Shown: positions 37,734 through 45,123 of the stretch, in pieces
Layout: each line of letters opens with the position of its first letter
Position numbering within the stretch: position 1 is the stretch's first letter
NCBI RefSeq assembly: GCF_001280015.1
Contig: NZ_LGDV01000193.1
Location: forward strand, 22,565-86,564
Direction: 5' to 3'
Origin: Streptomyces sp. MMG1121
GTDB taxonomy: Bacteria > Actinomycetota > Actinomycetes > Streptomycetales > Streptomycetaceae
DNA: 64,000 bases
Position numbers and translations under genes: made by a program
The notes under the pieces: generated by a model
The model's database searches: none
Seen by the model: the letters and a program-made list of their open reading frames with translations, nothing else
Told to the model about the DNA's origin: nothing

Positions 37734-37758
37734 AAAAATCCCCTCGCACAGGAGGGGA
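37734..37758 (-). terminator. Intrinsic terminator of the leuS attenuator
   Basis: On the minus strand a seven-pair stem, TCCCCTC with GAGGGGA around a six-base loop, is followed directly by TTTTT. It is the only hairpin in this window with a real U-run. It lies between the leader peptide and leuS. The G-rich arm of an alternative structure, GGGCCGCGC at the end of the leader ORF (37810-37818), can pair with GCGCGGC (37760-37766) and run into the first bases of the terminator stem. Confidence 0.85.
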
Positions 37759-37771
37759 CGCCGCGCCGATG

Positions 37772-37800
37772 CCGACCTCACGGGTTCGACCGGGGGTCGG
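37772..37800 (-). promoter_or_regulatory. Central stem of the leuS leader
   Basis: On the minus strand CCGACC and GGTCGG, 17 bases apart, pair over six positions between the leader-peptide stop and the terminator. It can form beside either the terminator or the antiterminator and might be the pausing structure. Confidence 0.45.
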
Positions 37801-37806
37801 TACTGA

Positions 37807-37845
37807 TCAGCGCGGCCCGCTAAGCAGAAGGCGTACGGCACGCAT
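37807..37845 (-). CDS. Leader peptide of leuS with three consecutive Leu codons
   Basis: A 12-residue reading frame, MRAVRLLLSGPR, with Leu codons CTT CTG CTT in a row; CTT is rare in such GC-rich genomes, which would make the ribosome very sensitive to charged tRNA-Leu. A -10-like TACCCT (37852-37857) ends six bases before the ATG, so the transcript probably begins at the ATG itself and is translated leaderless. The last codons GGG CCG CGC form the 5' arm of the proposed antiterminator, so a ribosome reaching the stop masks it and one stalled at Leu leaves it free. It is too short for normal gene finders. Confidence 0.8.
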   Translation of the reverse strand: MRAVRLLLSGPR

Positions 37846-38043
37846 GGCGCTAGGGTACCGCAGGCCCTGAGCGGGCCGCGACGGCCTTGAGCAAGCGGCG
37901 ACGCGCTTCCGTATCCCCTGTGGACATGCCAGGAAGCCCGCCGGAACTGAACCAAGGTCAAAAATTACTTCGCGTACTGTCCCCTTTGGGACATCGCCCT
38001 AGTCATATTGCCCGTTGATAACAACGCAATAACTGAAACCCCG

Positions 38044-38055
38044 TACCGATCGGTA
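38044..38055. promoter_or_regulatory. Palindrome TACCGATCGGTA, candidate operator of the cytochrome b operon
   Basis: A perfect 12-bp palindrome extended by CC and GG one base further out on each side (18 bp in total with one mismatched pair), 61 bases upstream of the cytochrome b start. Symmetry and size are like TetR-family operators. The regulator is unknown. Confidence 0.45.
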
Positions 38056-38115
38056 TGGCGCCACTTAGAGTTCGGCAGCGGGACCGCTTTCCCGAAACTG
38101 CTCGGAGTTGCCCCC

Positions 38116-39384
38116 ATGAACCCTCGTCGTAGTACCAGCTCACTCCCCAAACCAGGCCGCTCGGCCTATGGGGTGGCGACCGCCGTCGCCCTGCTGCTGA
38201 TACCCGTGGTCGTGCTGGTCGGAGGCGGCCCGGTCCGCGACTTCCTGAACTTCGGCGCGGGCGTGCTGTCCCTGGTCTCGCTCAGCTGCTCGGTGATCTG
38301 GGGCCTGTTCGCCCAGGACCGGATCTTCCTCAACACCCGGCAGCGGATCGTCGGCCAGGCGGTGCACCGCACGACCGCGGTCGCGTCGATCGCATTCCTG
38401 CTGCTGCACATCACCACAAAGATCGTGCTCGGCCACACCCAGCTCATCGCCGCGGTCATTCCGTTCTCGCTCGGCGTCACCGGACTCGGCGGCCTGATCG
38501 GACTGGGCTCCCTGGCGGGCCTGCTGATGATCTTCGTGGGCGTCACCGGCGCCCTGCGCAGCAATTTCGCCACTCCGGCCCCGGTCGCCGCCCGCTGGCG
38601 CGCGATGCACATGCTGGCCTACCCGGCCTGGTGCGCGGCGCTGGTCCACGGCCTGTACGCGGGCCGCTCGGCCAAGCCGGTCTTCGTGATCCTCTACGGC
38701 GCGTCACTGCTGGGCGTCATGGGCGCCCTCGCGCTGCGCGCCGCCCCGCGCCCGGTCAAGCGCAGGGTCGCCGACCGGCTGGTGACGCTGTTCGGCAGCC
38801 CGGAGCGGCCCGGCCGCGAGGAGCTGGACACCAGCCGCTCCCGGATGGCCGAGGCGGCGCCGCCGGGCTTCGGGAGCAGGCGCGGACCCGAGGCGGCCGC
38901 CGCCCCGCTGTACCAGTCACCCGCGGCCCCCGCCGCCCAGCCCGCGTCGGGCTTCGCCGCCGCCTACCGCGCGGTGTCCCCGCGCGGCGGCGCCCAGCCG
39001 CCGTTCGCGGCCGGCCAAAGCGCCCGCACGGACCTGCCGCTGGACTTCCAGGCCACGCAGCCCGTCCCGCGCGTGGACGGCCCCTCCAGCACCTCGGGCA
39101 GCTGGCCGATCCCGTCCCCGCCGCCGGTCGGCGAGGCCCCGCCGTCCGTGTACGACCCGCTCCAGGACACCGGACACACCATCCCGGTCTATGGCAATGC
39201 AGACACGTCCGGATACGGCGGAAGTGACATGTACGACACCGGTGAGACAAACGGCCGCTATGGCACGTACAACCCGAGTGACACGTTCGACAGCGGTCCC
39301 GCGACCGAAACACTGCCCGGCGCGTCCTTCGAGACGCCGGGTTCGGGCGAACCCTGGAACACGCCCTCCGGAGGCTTTAAGTGA
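38116..39384 (+). CDS. Membrane cytochrome b (ferric-reductase-like) with long disordered tail
   Basis: A 422-residue protein. About six membrane spans in residues 15-215, then a soluble Pro/Ala/Gly/Tyr-rich tail. Histidines that could hold two haems lie on two spans: GQAVHRTTAVASIAFLLLHI and RAMHMLAYPAWCAALVHGLY, spaced like those of ferric-reductase-like or cytochrome b561-type proteins. The start ATG at 38116 follows GGAG by eight bases. The next gene, a NuoF-ferredoxin fusion, overlaps its stop by four bases, so the two make one electron-transfer unit. The C-terminal tail from about residue 240 (repeated Tyr-Gly and Asp-Thr motifs) has no domain I recognise. Confidence 0.8.
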   Translation: MNPRRSTSSLPKPGRSAYGVATAVALLLIPVVVLVGGGPVRDFLNFGAGVLSLVSLSCSVIWGLFAQDRIFLNTRQRIVGQAVHRTTAVASIAFLLLHITTKIVLGHTQLIAAVIPFSLGVTGLGGLIGLGSLAGLLMIFVGVTGALRSNFATPAPVAARWRAMHMLAYPAWCAALVHGLYAGRSAKPVFVILYGASLLGVMGALALRAAPRPVKRRVADRLVTLFGSPERPGREELDTSRSRMAEAAPPGFGSRRGPEAAAAPLYQSPAAPAAQPASGFAAAYRAVSPRGGAQPPFAAGQSARTDLPLDFQATQPVPRVDGPSSTSGSWPIPSPPPVGEAPPSVYDPLQDTGHTIPVYGNADTSGYGGSDMYDTGETNGRYGTYNPSDTFDSGPATETLPGASFETPGSGEPWNTPSGGFK

Positions 39385-40991
39385 ACGAGGCCCTGCCCGA
39401 CGTCCCCGAAGTCCGCGTGGTCGGCCTTCCGCAGCTCACGTCGGGCTTCGACCTTGTGGAACGACTCGACCTGCCCATGCACCTGAAGGTGCACGGGCCG
39501 CTCGACCCCCTGGGCGGCGAACAGCTCGCACAGCTCGCCGAGAACATCAATCTCAAGGGCCGCGGCGGCGCGGGCTTCCCCTTCCACAGGAAGCTGCGCT
39601 CGGTCGCCGAGTCGGCGATCAAACGCGGGGTGCGGCCGGTCGTCGTGGTCAACGGCAGCGAGGACGAGCCGGCCTGCCGCAAGGACACGGTGCTGATCAA
39701 CCGCGCCCCGCACCTGATCCTGGACGGCGCGCTGCTGTGCGCCGAAGCGCTCGGCGCGCGCACGCTGGTGATCGGTGTCACCCGCGAGTCCACGCAGCGC
39801 TCCATGGAGGCCGCGCTCGCCGAACGCGGGCTGAGCAACAGCCGTAGATCGGCGCTGCGCGCGTGGGTGCAGCGCAACCCCGTGCGCATGGTCACGGGCG
39901 CGGCCGCCTCGCTGATCCGCTCGGTCGACGGCGGCCCGGCGATCCCGCCCGGCCGCAAGATCAGCGCCTCGCAGTCCGGCGTCGGCGGAGCGCCCACACT
40001 GCTGTCGAACGCGGAGACGTTCGCGCAGCTGGCCATCGCCGCCCGCATCGGCCCCGAGCGCTACGGCAACACCGGCCTGTACGACGAGCCGGGCACCGTC
40101 ATGCTGACCGTGTCCGGCGCGGTGGCCCGCCCGATGGTGCTCGAGGTCCCCACGGGCGTGCCGCTGCGCTACGTGCTCCAGCTGGCGGGCGCCCCGCCGG
40201 TGCCGCAGGGCGTGCTGACCGGCGGCTACCACGGCAAGTGGATCGACGCGGCGACCGTCGACGAGGCGATCGTCTCGCGCAACTCCCTTGACGCGGTGGG
40301 CGGTTCGCTGGGCGCGGGCGCGATCCTGCCGATCAGCCAGGAGACCTGCCCGCTGGGCGAGTCGCTGCGGGTGGCGCAGTGGCTGGCCGAGGAGAGCGCC
40401 GGCCAGTGCGGCCCCTGCTACCTCGGACTGCCCGCCGCCGCGCGCGGGCTGGAGGACATCCTCAACGGTGGCGGTCCGGCCGCTCTGGAGGCGCTGAAGC
40501 AGGTCGCGAAGAACGTCAAGCGCCGGGGCGCGTGTTCGCACCCGGACGGCTCGGCGATGTTCCTGGAGTCGACCATCAAGGCGTTCACCGACGACCTGGC
40601 CGCCCATGTCCTCGGCAACGGCTGCGGACGGCCCGTGGAGGGCGTTCTGCCGCTCTTCGAGGGAGGCAGGGCCCCCACGGGCATCCCGGGCGGCGCGGAG
40701 CCCGAGGAGACCGGCGCCAGCCGCCAGAAGATCCACGTCGACTGGACACTGTGCCGGGGCCACGGTCTGTGCGCCGACATCCTGCCCGAGGTGTTCGAAC
40801 TCGGCGCCGACGGCTTCCCGACCGTCGCCCAGGCGCAGGTGCCGCGCTACGCGGAGGCGAAGGCCCTGCGCGCGGTACGCCGCTGCCCGGCGCTCGCCCT
40901 GCGCCTCGAGGAGGACACGCGCGGGCAGGCGCCGTCGCGCAACCTTCCGGTCCTCTCCCAGGGCCGCGGCCGGCGGGCGCTCGGCCGCTGA
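39381..40991 (+). CDS. NuoF-like flavoprotein fused to a C-terminal ferredoxin
   Basis: A 536-residue protein. Residues about 1-250 resemble the 51-kDa subunit of complex I, with the FMN/NADH loop NLKGRGGAGFPFHRKL and VVVNGSEDEPACRKD; an SLBB part follows (YGNTGLYDEPGTVMLTVSG); then the N3-type iron-sulfur domain with SAGQCGPCYLGLP and RRGACSHPDGSAMF. Residues about 450-515 are a one-cluster ferredoxin, CRGHGLCADILPEVFELG and RRCPALALR, with CxxxxxC spacing as in 3Fe-4S or modified 4Fe-4S proteins that serve cytochromes P450. The CxxC is intact. Start GTG overlaps the cytochrome b stop (GTGA). It probably passes electrons from NADH to the membrane cytochrome. Confidence 0.85.
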   Translation: MNEALPDVPEVRVVGLPQLTSGFDLVERLDLPMHLKVHGPLDPLGGEQLAQLAENINLKGRGGAGFPFHRKLRSVAESAIKRGVRPVVVVNGSEDEPACRKDTVLINRAPHLILDGALLCAEALGARTLVIGVTRESTQRSMEAALAERGLSNSRRSALRAWVQRNPVRMVTGAAASLIRSVDGGPAIPPGRKISASQSGVGGAPTLLSNAETFAQLAIAARIGPERYGNTGLYDEPGTVMLTVSGAVARPMVLEVPTGVPLRYVLQLAGAPPVPQGVLTGGYHGKWIDAATVDEAIVSRNSLDAVGGSLGAGAILPISQETCPLGESLRVAQWLAEESAGQCGPCYLGLPAAARGLEDILNGGGPAALEALKQVAKNVKRRGACSHPDGSAMFLESTIKAFTDDLAAHVLGNGCGRPVEGVLPLFEGGRAPTGIPGGAEPEETGASRQKIHVDWTLCRGHGLCADILPEVFELGADGFPTVAQAQVPRYAEAKALRAVRRCPALALRLEEDTRGQAPSRNLPVLSQGRGRRALGR

Positions 40992-40996
40992 GCACA

Positions 40997-41041
40997 CGGA
41001 AAGGGGCGGGTCACCCGAGCCGGGTGACCCGCCCCTTTCCG
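40997..41041 (+). terminator. 20-bp perfect hairpin after the NuoF-like gene
   Basis: Two 20-base arms starting CGGAAAGGGG and GGGTGACCCG pair without mismatch around a five-base loop, six bases beyond the stop. An excellent terminator stem without a U-run. Confidence 0.85.
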
Positions 41042-41080
41042 TCTCCCCCCGCCCAGCCTCCGTACAGCGTGGCAACACGC

Positions 41081-41115
41081 AGAAGGCGGACCATCCGAGG
41101 GATGGTCCGCCTTCT
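41081..41115 (-). terminator. 16-bp perfect hairpin after tRNA-Ala copy 1
   Basis: AGAAGGCGGACCATCC and its exact complement surround a three-base loop, eight bases beyond the tRNA 3' end on the minus strand. With the neighbouring hairpin it insulates the two convergent units. Confidence 0.8.
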
Positions 41116-41122
41116 ACTTCTG

Positions 41123-41195
41123 TGGAGCTAAGGAGAATTGAACTCCTGACCTCCTGCATGCCATGCAGGCGCTCTACCAACTGAGCTATAGCCCC
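41123..41195 (-). tRNA. tRNA-Ala (anticodon GGC), copy 1
   Basis: The minus strand folds as a 73-base cloverleaf: acceptor GGGGCTA/TAGCTCC, D arm GCTC/GAGC with AGTTGGTA loop, anticodon stem CCTGC/GCAGG with loop ATGGCAT giving anticodon GGC, and T arm AGGAG/CTCCT with TTCAATT. It reads GCC, the dominant Ala codon here. The 3' CCA is not encoded. A second identical copy lies 751 bases away. Confidence 0.97.
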
Positions 41196-41340
41196 TTGTT
41201 TTGTTGTCCCGCCCGGTCTCCCTGGCGACGTCGTAAACATTACAGGCCGCTCGACGCAGCACCAAATCGGTTTCCCGTCCGCCCCGATACGTCCCTGATG
41301 TCGGATTCCGTGTCGCGCGGCGCCCCGCGCGCGGGGCGCC

Positions 41341-41574
41341 TCAAGCCGTCACGAAGGAGTAGAACCGCTTGAGCGTGCAGTGCTCTTCGAGCAGCCGGCC
41401 GTAGATCGGCTCGCCCTCCAGCTCCCGGTACGTCTCGATCGGGTCGCCCTTTATGATCAGCGCCCGCGCGCATTCCTCGCACCAGTACTGGTAGTCGGGG
41501 TTGATCGGCTCCATGTCACGGACGATCGGCGTACCGCTGCCGCACCAGTCGCACTTTCGCCTGTGTGCACCCAT
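41341..41574 (-). CDS. Small zinc-ribbon protein, 77 residues
   Basis: A 77-residue protein beginning GAHRRKCDWCGSGTP and continuing QYWCEECARALIIKGD. Two CxxC pairs 22 residues apart form a probable zinc ribbon. The C-terminal half is charged and ends RFYSFVTA. It starts three bases after the stop of another zinc-ribbon gene, whose end supplies the GGAG ribosome site. The pair lies between two tRNA-Ala genes. I do not recognise a function; nucleic acid or protein binding is likely from the fold only. Confidence 0.7.
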   Translation of the reverse strand: MGAHRRKCDWCGSGTPIVRDMEPINPDYQYWCEECARALIIKGDPIETYRELEGEPIYGRLLEEHCTLKRFYSFVTA

Positions 41575-41577
41575 CGA

Positions 41578-41751
41578 TCAGCTCCAGCTGTGGCCGCAGG
41601 CCGTGCACACGTAGGAGATTCCGCCGTTGTCGCCGAGGACTTGGGCCACGTGCGCGGAACCGCAGGAAGGGCAGCTGAGCCGGGTGATCGTGCCCCGTAT
41701 CAACGCCGCACCGAGGAGGTGGCCGCCCTCCCCAAGGATGCTCGCAGGCAT
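41578..41751 (-). CDS. Small zinc-ribbon protein, 57 residues
   Basis: A 57-residue frame, below usual gene-finding limits, beginning PASILGEGGHLLGAALIRG and with a ribbon RLSCPSCGSAHVAQVL followed by SYVCTACGHSWS at the C-terminus. The two CxxC pairs are 18 residues apart. The pattern is like the C-terminal zinc ribbon of transcription proteins such as TFIIS or RPB9, but such ribbons are widespread. ATG at 41751 follows GGAG by five bases. It is the first gene of a two-gene unit with the 77-residue zinc protein. Confidence 0.7.
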   Translation of the reverse strand: MPASILGEGGHLLGAALIRGTITRLSCPSCGSAHVAQVLGDNGGISYVCTACGHSWS

Positions 41752-41945
41752 CGCTACTCCCTCCCGTCGGGCCGCGCCCCCTTCCGGCCGTTTGATTCTG
41801 CCACGGGAACGCCTCCACGGGGGTATACGAGCGAGGGCCCCGAGCGACTCAGCACCTGGCACAGGTACCAACGCAGAAAATCCCGCCCCCTGAGGGACGG
41901 GATCTTCATCACCGATCTTTGACCACTCGACAGAGTGTCGATCAG

Positions 41946-42018
41946 TGGAGCTAAGGAGAATTGAACTCCTGACCTCCTGCATGCCATGCAGGCGCTCTAC
42001 CAACTGAGCTATAGCCCC
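41946..42018 (-). tRNA. tRNA-Ala (anticodon GGC), copy 2
   Basis: Identical over all 73 bases to the copy at 41123-41195, with the same anticodon GGC and no encoded CCA; sequences just outside are different apart from a short AGGG-type 5' flank. Identity over the exact gene with no shared flanks points to gene conversion or strict selection, not a recent segment duplication. Confidence 0.97.
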
Positions 42019-42110
42019 TTGCGTTCTTCCCGCTCGGCGGGGCGAACAAGAAGAACTCTAGCCTGTGACCTGCCAGAAAGTGAAATCCGGGGGCCGGAGG
42101 GTCCGGAAGC

Positions 42111-42779
42111 TCAGTCGTCGTCGCCGAGGACGGGCTCCGGGAGGGTGCCCGCGTTGTGCTCCAGCAGACGCCAGCCGCGGGCGCCCTCGCCCAGCACGGA
42201 CCAGCAGCAGTTGGACAGACCGCCGAGGCTCTCCCAGTGCTGTGACCCCAGGCCGAGCAGCCGGCCGATGGTGGTGCGGATGGTGCCGCCGTGGCTGACC
42301 ACGACGAGCGTGCCGTCCTCGGGCAGCTTCTCGGCGTGCCGCAGTACGACGGGTGCGGCCCGGTCGGCGACCTCGGTCTCCAGCTCGCCACCGCCACGAC
42401 GGATCGCCTCGCCGCGCTTCCAGGCGGCGTACTCCTCGCCGTGGCGGGCGATGATCTCCTCGTGCGTCAGCCCCTGCCAGACGCCCGCGTAGGTCTCGCG
42501 CAGGCCCTCCTCACGGGTGATGTCGAGGCCGGTGAGGGAGGCCAGCTCGGCGGCCGTGTCGGCCGCCCGCTGAAGGTCCGAGGAGACGATCGCGTCCGGC
42601 CCCAGGGAGGCCAGCAGCCGGGCGGCGCGGCGGGCCTGGCCGATGCCGGTCTCGGTCAGCGCGACGTCCGTGCTGCCCTGGAAGCGGCGCTCGACGTTCC
42701 AGGCGGTCTGGCCATGGCGCCACAGGATGACGCGACGGCCCCGGCTCGTGCGGTCGGTCACCTCACCGGTGGCGCTCAT
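42111..42779 (-). CDS. Histidine phosphatase family protein
   Basis: A 222-residue phosphoglycerate-mutase-like enzyme. The catalytic His lies in VILWRHGQTAWNVERRFQG, an Arg in VSSDLQRAADTA, the Glu in GLRETYAGVWQGLTHEEI, and the second His in LVVVSHGGTIRTTIG. The family includes glucosyl-3-phosphoglycerate phosphatase (GpgP) of actinobacteria, a plausible but unproven identity. The ATG overlaps the last base of rsfS (TGATG), so it is in the nadD-rsfS operon. Substrate remains uncertain. Confidence 0.85.
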   Translation of the reverse strand: MSATGEVTDRTSRGRRVILWRHGQTAWNVERRFQGSTDVALTETGIGQARRAARLLASLGPDAIVSSDLQRAADTAAELASLTGLDITREEGLRETYAGVWQGLTHEEIIARHGEEYAAWKRGEAIRRGGGELETEVADRAAPVVLRHAEKLPEDGTLVVVSHGGTIRTTIGRLLGLGSQHWESLGGLSNCCWSVLGEGARGWRLLEHNAGTLPEPVLGDDD

Positions 42780-43222
42780 CACCACTCCCCGCCCGGCTCC
42801 GCGGCGGCCTCCTCGGCCTGCAGCTCGGCGTGTTCCTTCGCCTTGCCGCGGGTGGCCTTGGCGTCGGCGGGCAGCTCCAGCTCGGGGCAGTCCTTCCACA
42901 GCCGCTCCAGGGCGTAGAAGACCCGCTCCTCGCTGTGCTGGACGTGGACGACGATGTCGACGTAGTCGAGCAGCACCCAGCGGGCCTCGCGGTCGCCCTC
43001 GCGGCGCACCGGCTTGACGCCGAGTTCCTTCTGCAGGCGCTCCTCGATCTCGTCGACGATGGCCTTGACCTGGCGGTCGTTGGGCGCGGAGGCGAGCAGG
43101 AAGGCGTCCGTGATCGACAGCACGTCGCTGACGTCGTAGGCGATGACGTCGTGGGCGAGCTTGTCGGCCGCCGCCTGGGCGGCGGTGTTGATGAGCTCAA
43201 GGGAACGGTCGGTGGCGGTCAC
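42779..43222 (-). CDS. rsfS: Ribosome silencing factor RsfS
   Basis: A 147-residue protein of the Iojap/DUF143 family. The hallmark stretch is YDVSDVLSITDAFLLASAPN followed by VKPVRREGDREARWVLLDY and IVVHVQHSEERVFYALERLW. It binds L14 and blocks subunit joining in starving cells. A C-terminal Ala/Glu-rich tail of about 25 residues is an actinobacterial addition. The GTG at 43222 is chosen as the family start. It lies between the LCP-like gene and the phosphatase, in the usual order nadD, lytR-like, rsfS. Confidence 0.93.
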   Translation of the reverse strand: MTATDRSLELINTAAQAAADKLAHDVIAYDVSDVLSITDAFLLASAPNDRQVKAIVDEIEERLQKELGVKPVRREGDREARWVLLDYVDIVVHVQHSEERVFYALERLWKDCPELELPADAKATRGKAKEHAELQAEEAAAEPGGEW

Positions 43223-43379
43223 TACGAAGCTTTCGGTCGGGGAACAGGAGATCGGCTGGGGGTGTGGAGGCGGCCCCCACAGGGCACAGCCCGTCGGCGG
43301 TCTTGCCCTCAAGGGTCTCACGGACCGCCCTGGGCACCCCACGTGATAAACGGATCGCGCGGAGTGCCCCCGGCCGCTG

Positions 43380-45107
43380 TCAGGAGGCGGACGGCTTGTA
43401 GTCCTGGCCCAGGACCACCGAGACGTCGGCGCCCGAGGAGACCGTGCCCTTGGTCACGGAGCCGTCCGGCAGTCCGAGGGTCTTGGCGACCTCGGTGGCG
43501 TTCTCCTTGTCGGAGGCGTCCGCGTAGAGCACCTTCGAGGCGGTCTGGGTGCCGGCGGCGCTGCCGCCCTCCAGGAACGTGAAGCCGCCGTTGAGGAGCA
43601 CCACGCGGGCCTTCTCGGTGTCGTCCTTCACACCGGTGGCGTTCTGCACGGAGACCCGGACCGCGGAGCCGGCGGCGGGGCTCTTGGCGGTGCCGCCGAG
43701 GATGTCCTTCACCACGCTGTCACTGGTCTTCGCGCTCAGCGTGCCGTCGGTCTGCACGGGCAGCAGGGCGGTCTTGTAGTCGCCGCTCTTGGCGAGGTCG
43801 GAGAGCTTGGCGAGGAAGGTGCCGAGGTCCTTGTCGGTGAGCGGCGGATCGAGGATCTGCGCCAGGGTCTGCACGGTGGTGACGGCCGACGACGGGTCCG
43901 AGGACAGCTTGCGCAGCACCCCCTGCATGACCTGTCCGAACCGCTCCAGCTGGGCGTTCTCGGACTCGCCGGAGGCGCGGTAGGTGGCGTAGGCGACGGC
44001 CATCTTGCCGCTGAGGGTCTGCTGGCTGCCCTTGGTGACGAGCGGCTCGGCGCCCTTCTTCTCGGTGTCCGGGTCGGGCACGTCGGTGTTGGTGTCGATG
44101 ACGATGTTGCCGACCAGGTCGACGAGGTTCTGCAGGTACGGGGTGTCGAGGCGCCAGGTGCCCTGGATGCTGGTGCCGAGCACGGTGTCGAGCTGGTCGC
44201 GGGTGCCGGAGGAGCCGTCGTCGTCCACCGACTTGGCGAGGGTCGTCGTGGCGCCGGAGTCGTCACTCAGGGCGAGGCTGTTGGGCAGCAGCACGGTACT
44301 GCCCTGCTTGGTGGTGGTGTTGTCGACCAGCAGCGCCGTGGAGGTGCCGCCCTTGCCGGTGTTGTGCAGGTGGACGACGATCACGTCGCGTTTCTGGGCG
44401 CCGACGGGCGTGGCCGCGCCGGGCCCGGAGCCGTCGGAGGACAGGCCGGGCAGCTTTCCGGCGTACCAGAGGTAGCCGACGCCGCCGGCGGCGACGAGGG
44501 CGAGGACGACGGCGAGGGCGATGATCCGGCTGCGGGCGCGGCGGCGGGCCTCCTCGCGGCGCTCGGTGCGGTTCTCGGTGAACTTCAGCCAGTCGATGAC
44601 GTCCTCGGAGTCGCCGTCCGGCTCCTCGACGAAGGCGAACTGCTCGGTGCGGTAGTCCCGTTCGCCCTCCTCACGGGGCGCCTCGTGCCCCTCCCCCGCG
44701 CTCTTCGGCTCCTGCGCCGGGCCGGTCTGCTGCGGGATGTAGGCGGTCTGCCCGGCGACCCGGGGCTGCTGCCCGCTGCTCGCGGCCTGCCCGTAGGGGT
44801 CGTGGCCGGCGGTGTGCTGGGTGTCCGTTGCGGTGCCGGTCCCGTAGGGGTCGTACGGGCTCTGGGCGGCGTAGGGGTCGTACACCGGCTGCTGCCCGGA
44901 GTCGTAGGCGGGTACCGGCGGCTGCTGGCCGGTGGCGTACGGGTCGTAGCCGTAGCCCTGCTGCTGGGCGTACGGGTCGTAGGTGGCCTGCGGTGCCTGC
45001 TGTGCCGGGACCTGCCGGTACATGGGCTGGCCGTACTCGTCGTAGCCGACGAGTTCGTACGGGCTCGCGCCGTAGCCGGCGTCACCCGCGTCGTATCGGT
45101 CGTTCAC
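43380..45107 (-). CDS. Membrane protein with degenerate LCP domain and LytR C-terminal domain
   Basis: A 575-residue protein. Residues 1-145 are low complexity with YDPYA-type repeats; one span (IIALAVVLALVAAGGVGYLWY) lies near residue 180; an LCP-like domain follows (RDVIVVHLHNTGKG, STALLVDNTTTKQG, DQLDTVLGTSIQGTW, LVDLVGNIVIDTNTDV) and a LytR_C domain at about 480-575. True LCP enzymes attach wall polymers to peptidoglycan and need conserved Arg/Asp residues such as a PRD after the first strand; here that place reads LLPNSLAL, and the later Arg-rich motif is partly lost, so it may be a pseudo-enzyme. From memory, the S. coelicolor protein at this locus was linked to the spore-wall complex; this should be verified. 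GTG start follows AGGGGCACC. Confidence 0.8.
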   Translation of the reverse strand: MNDRYDAGDAGYGASPYELVGYDEYGQPMYRQVPAQQAPQATYDPYAQQQGYGYDPYATGQQPPVPAYDSGQQPVYDPYAAQSPYDPYGTGTATDTQHTAGHDPYGQAASSGQQPRVAGQTAYIPQQTGPAQEPKSAGEGHEAPREEGERDYRTEQFAFVEEPDGDSEDVIDWLKFTENRTERREEARRRARSRIIALAVVLALVAAGGVGYLWYAGKLPGLSSDGSGPGAATPVGAQKRDVIVVHLHNTGKGGTSTALLVDNTTTKQGSTVLLPNSLALSDDSGATTTLAKSVDDDGSSGTRDQLDTVLGTSIQGTWRLDTPYLQNLVDLVGNIVIDTNTDVPDPDTEKKGAEPLVTKGSQQTLSGKMAVAYATYRASGESENAQLERFGQVMQGVLRKLSSDPSSAVTTVQTLAQILDPPLTDKDLGTFLAKLSDLAKSGDYKTALLPVQTDGTLSAKTSDSVVKDILGGTAKSPAAGSAVRVSVQNATGVKDDTEKARVVLLNGGFTFLEGGSAAGTQTASKVLYADASDKENATEVAKTLGLPDGSVTKGTVSSGADVSVVLGQDYKPSAS

Positions 45108-45123
45108 CGGTGCCCCTCTCGGC

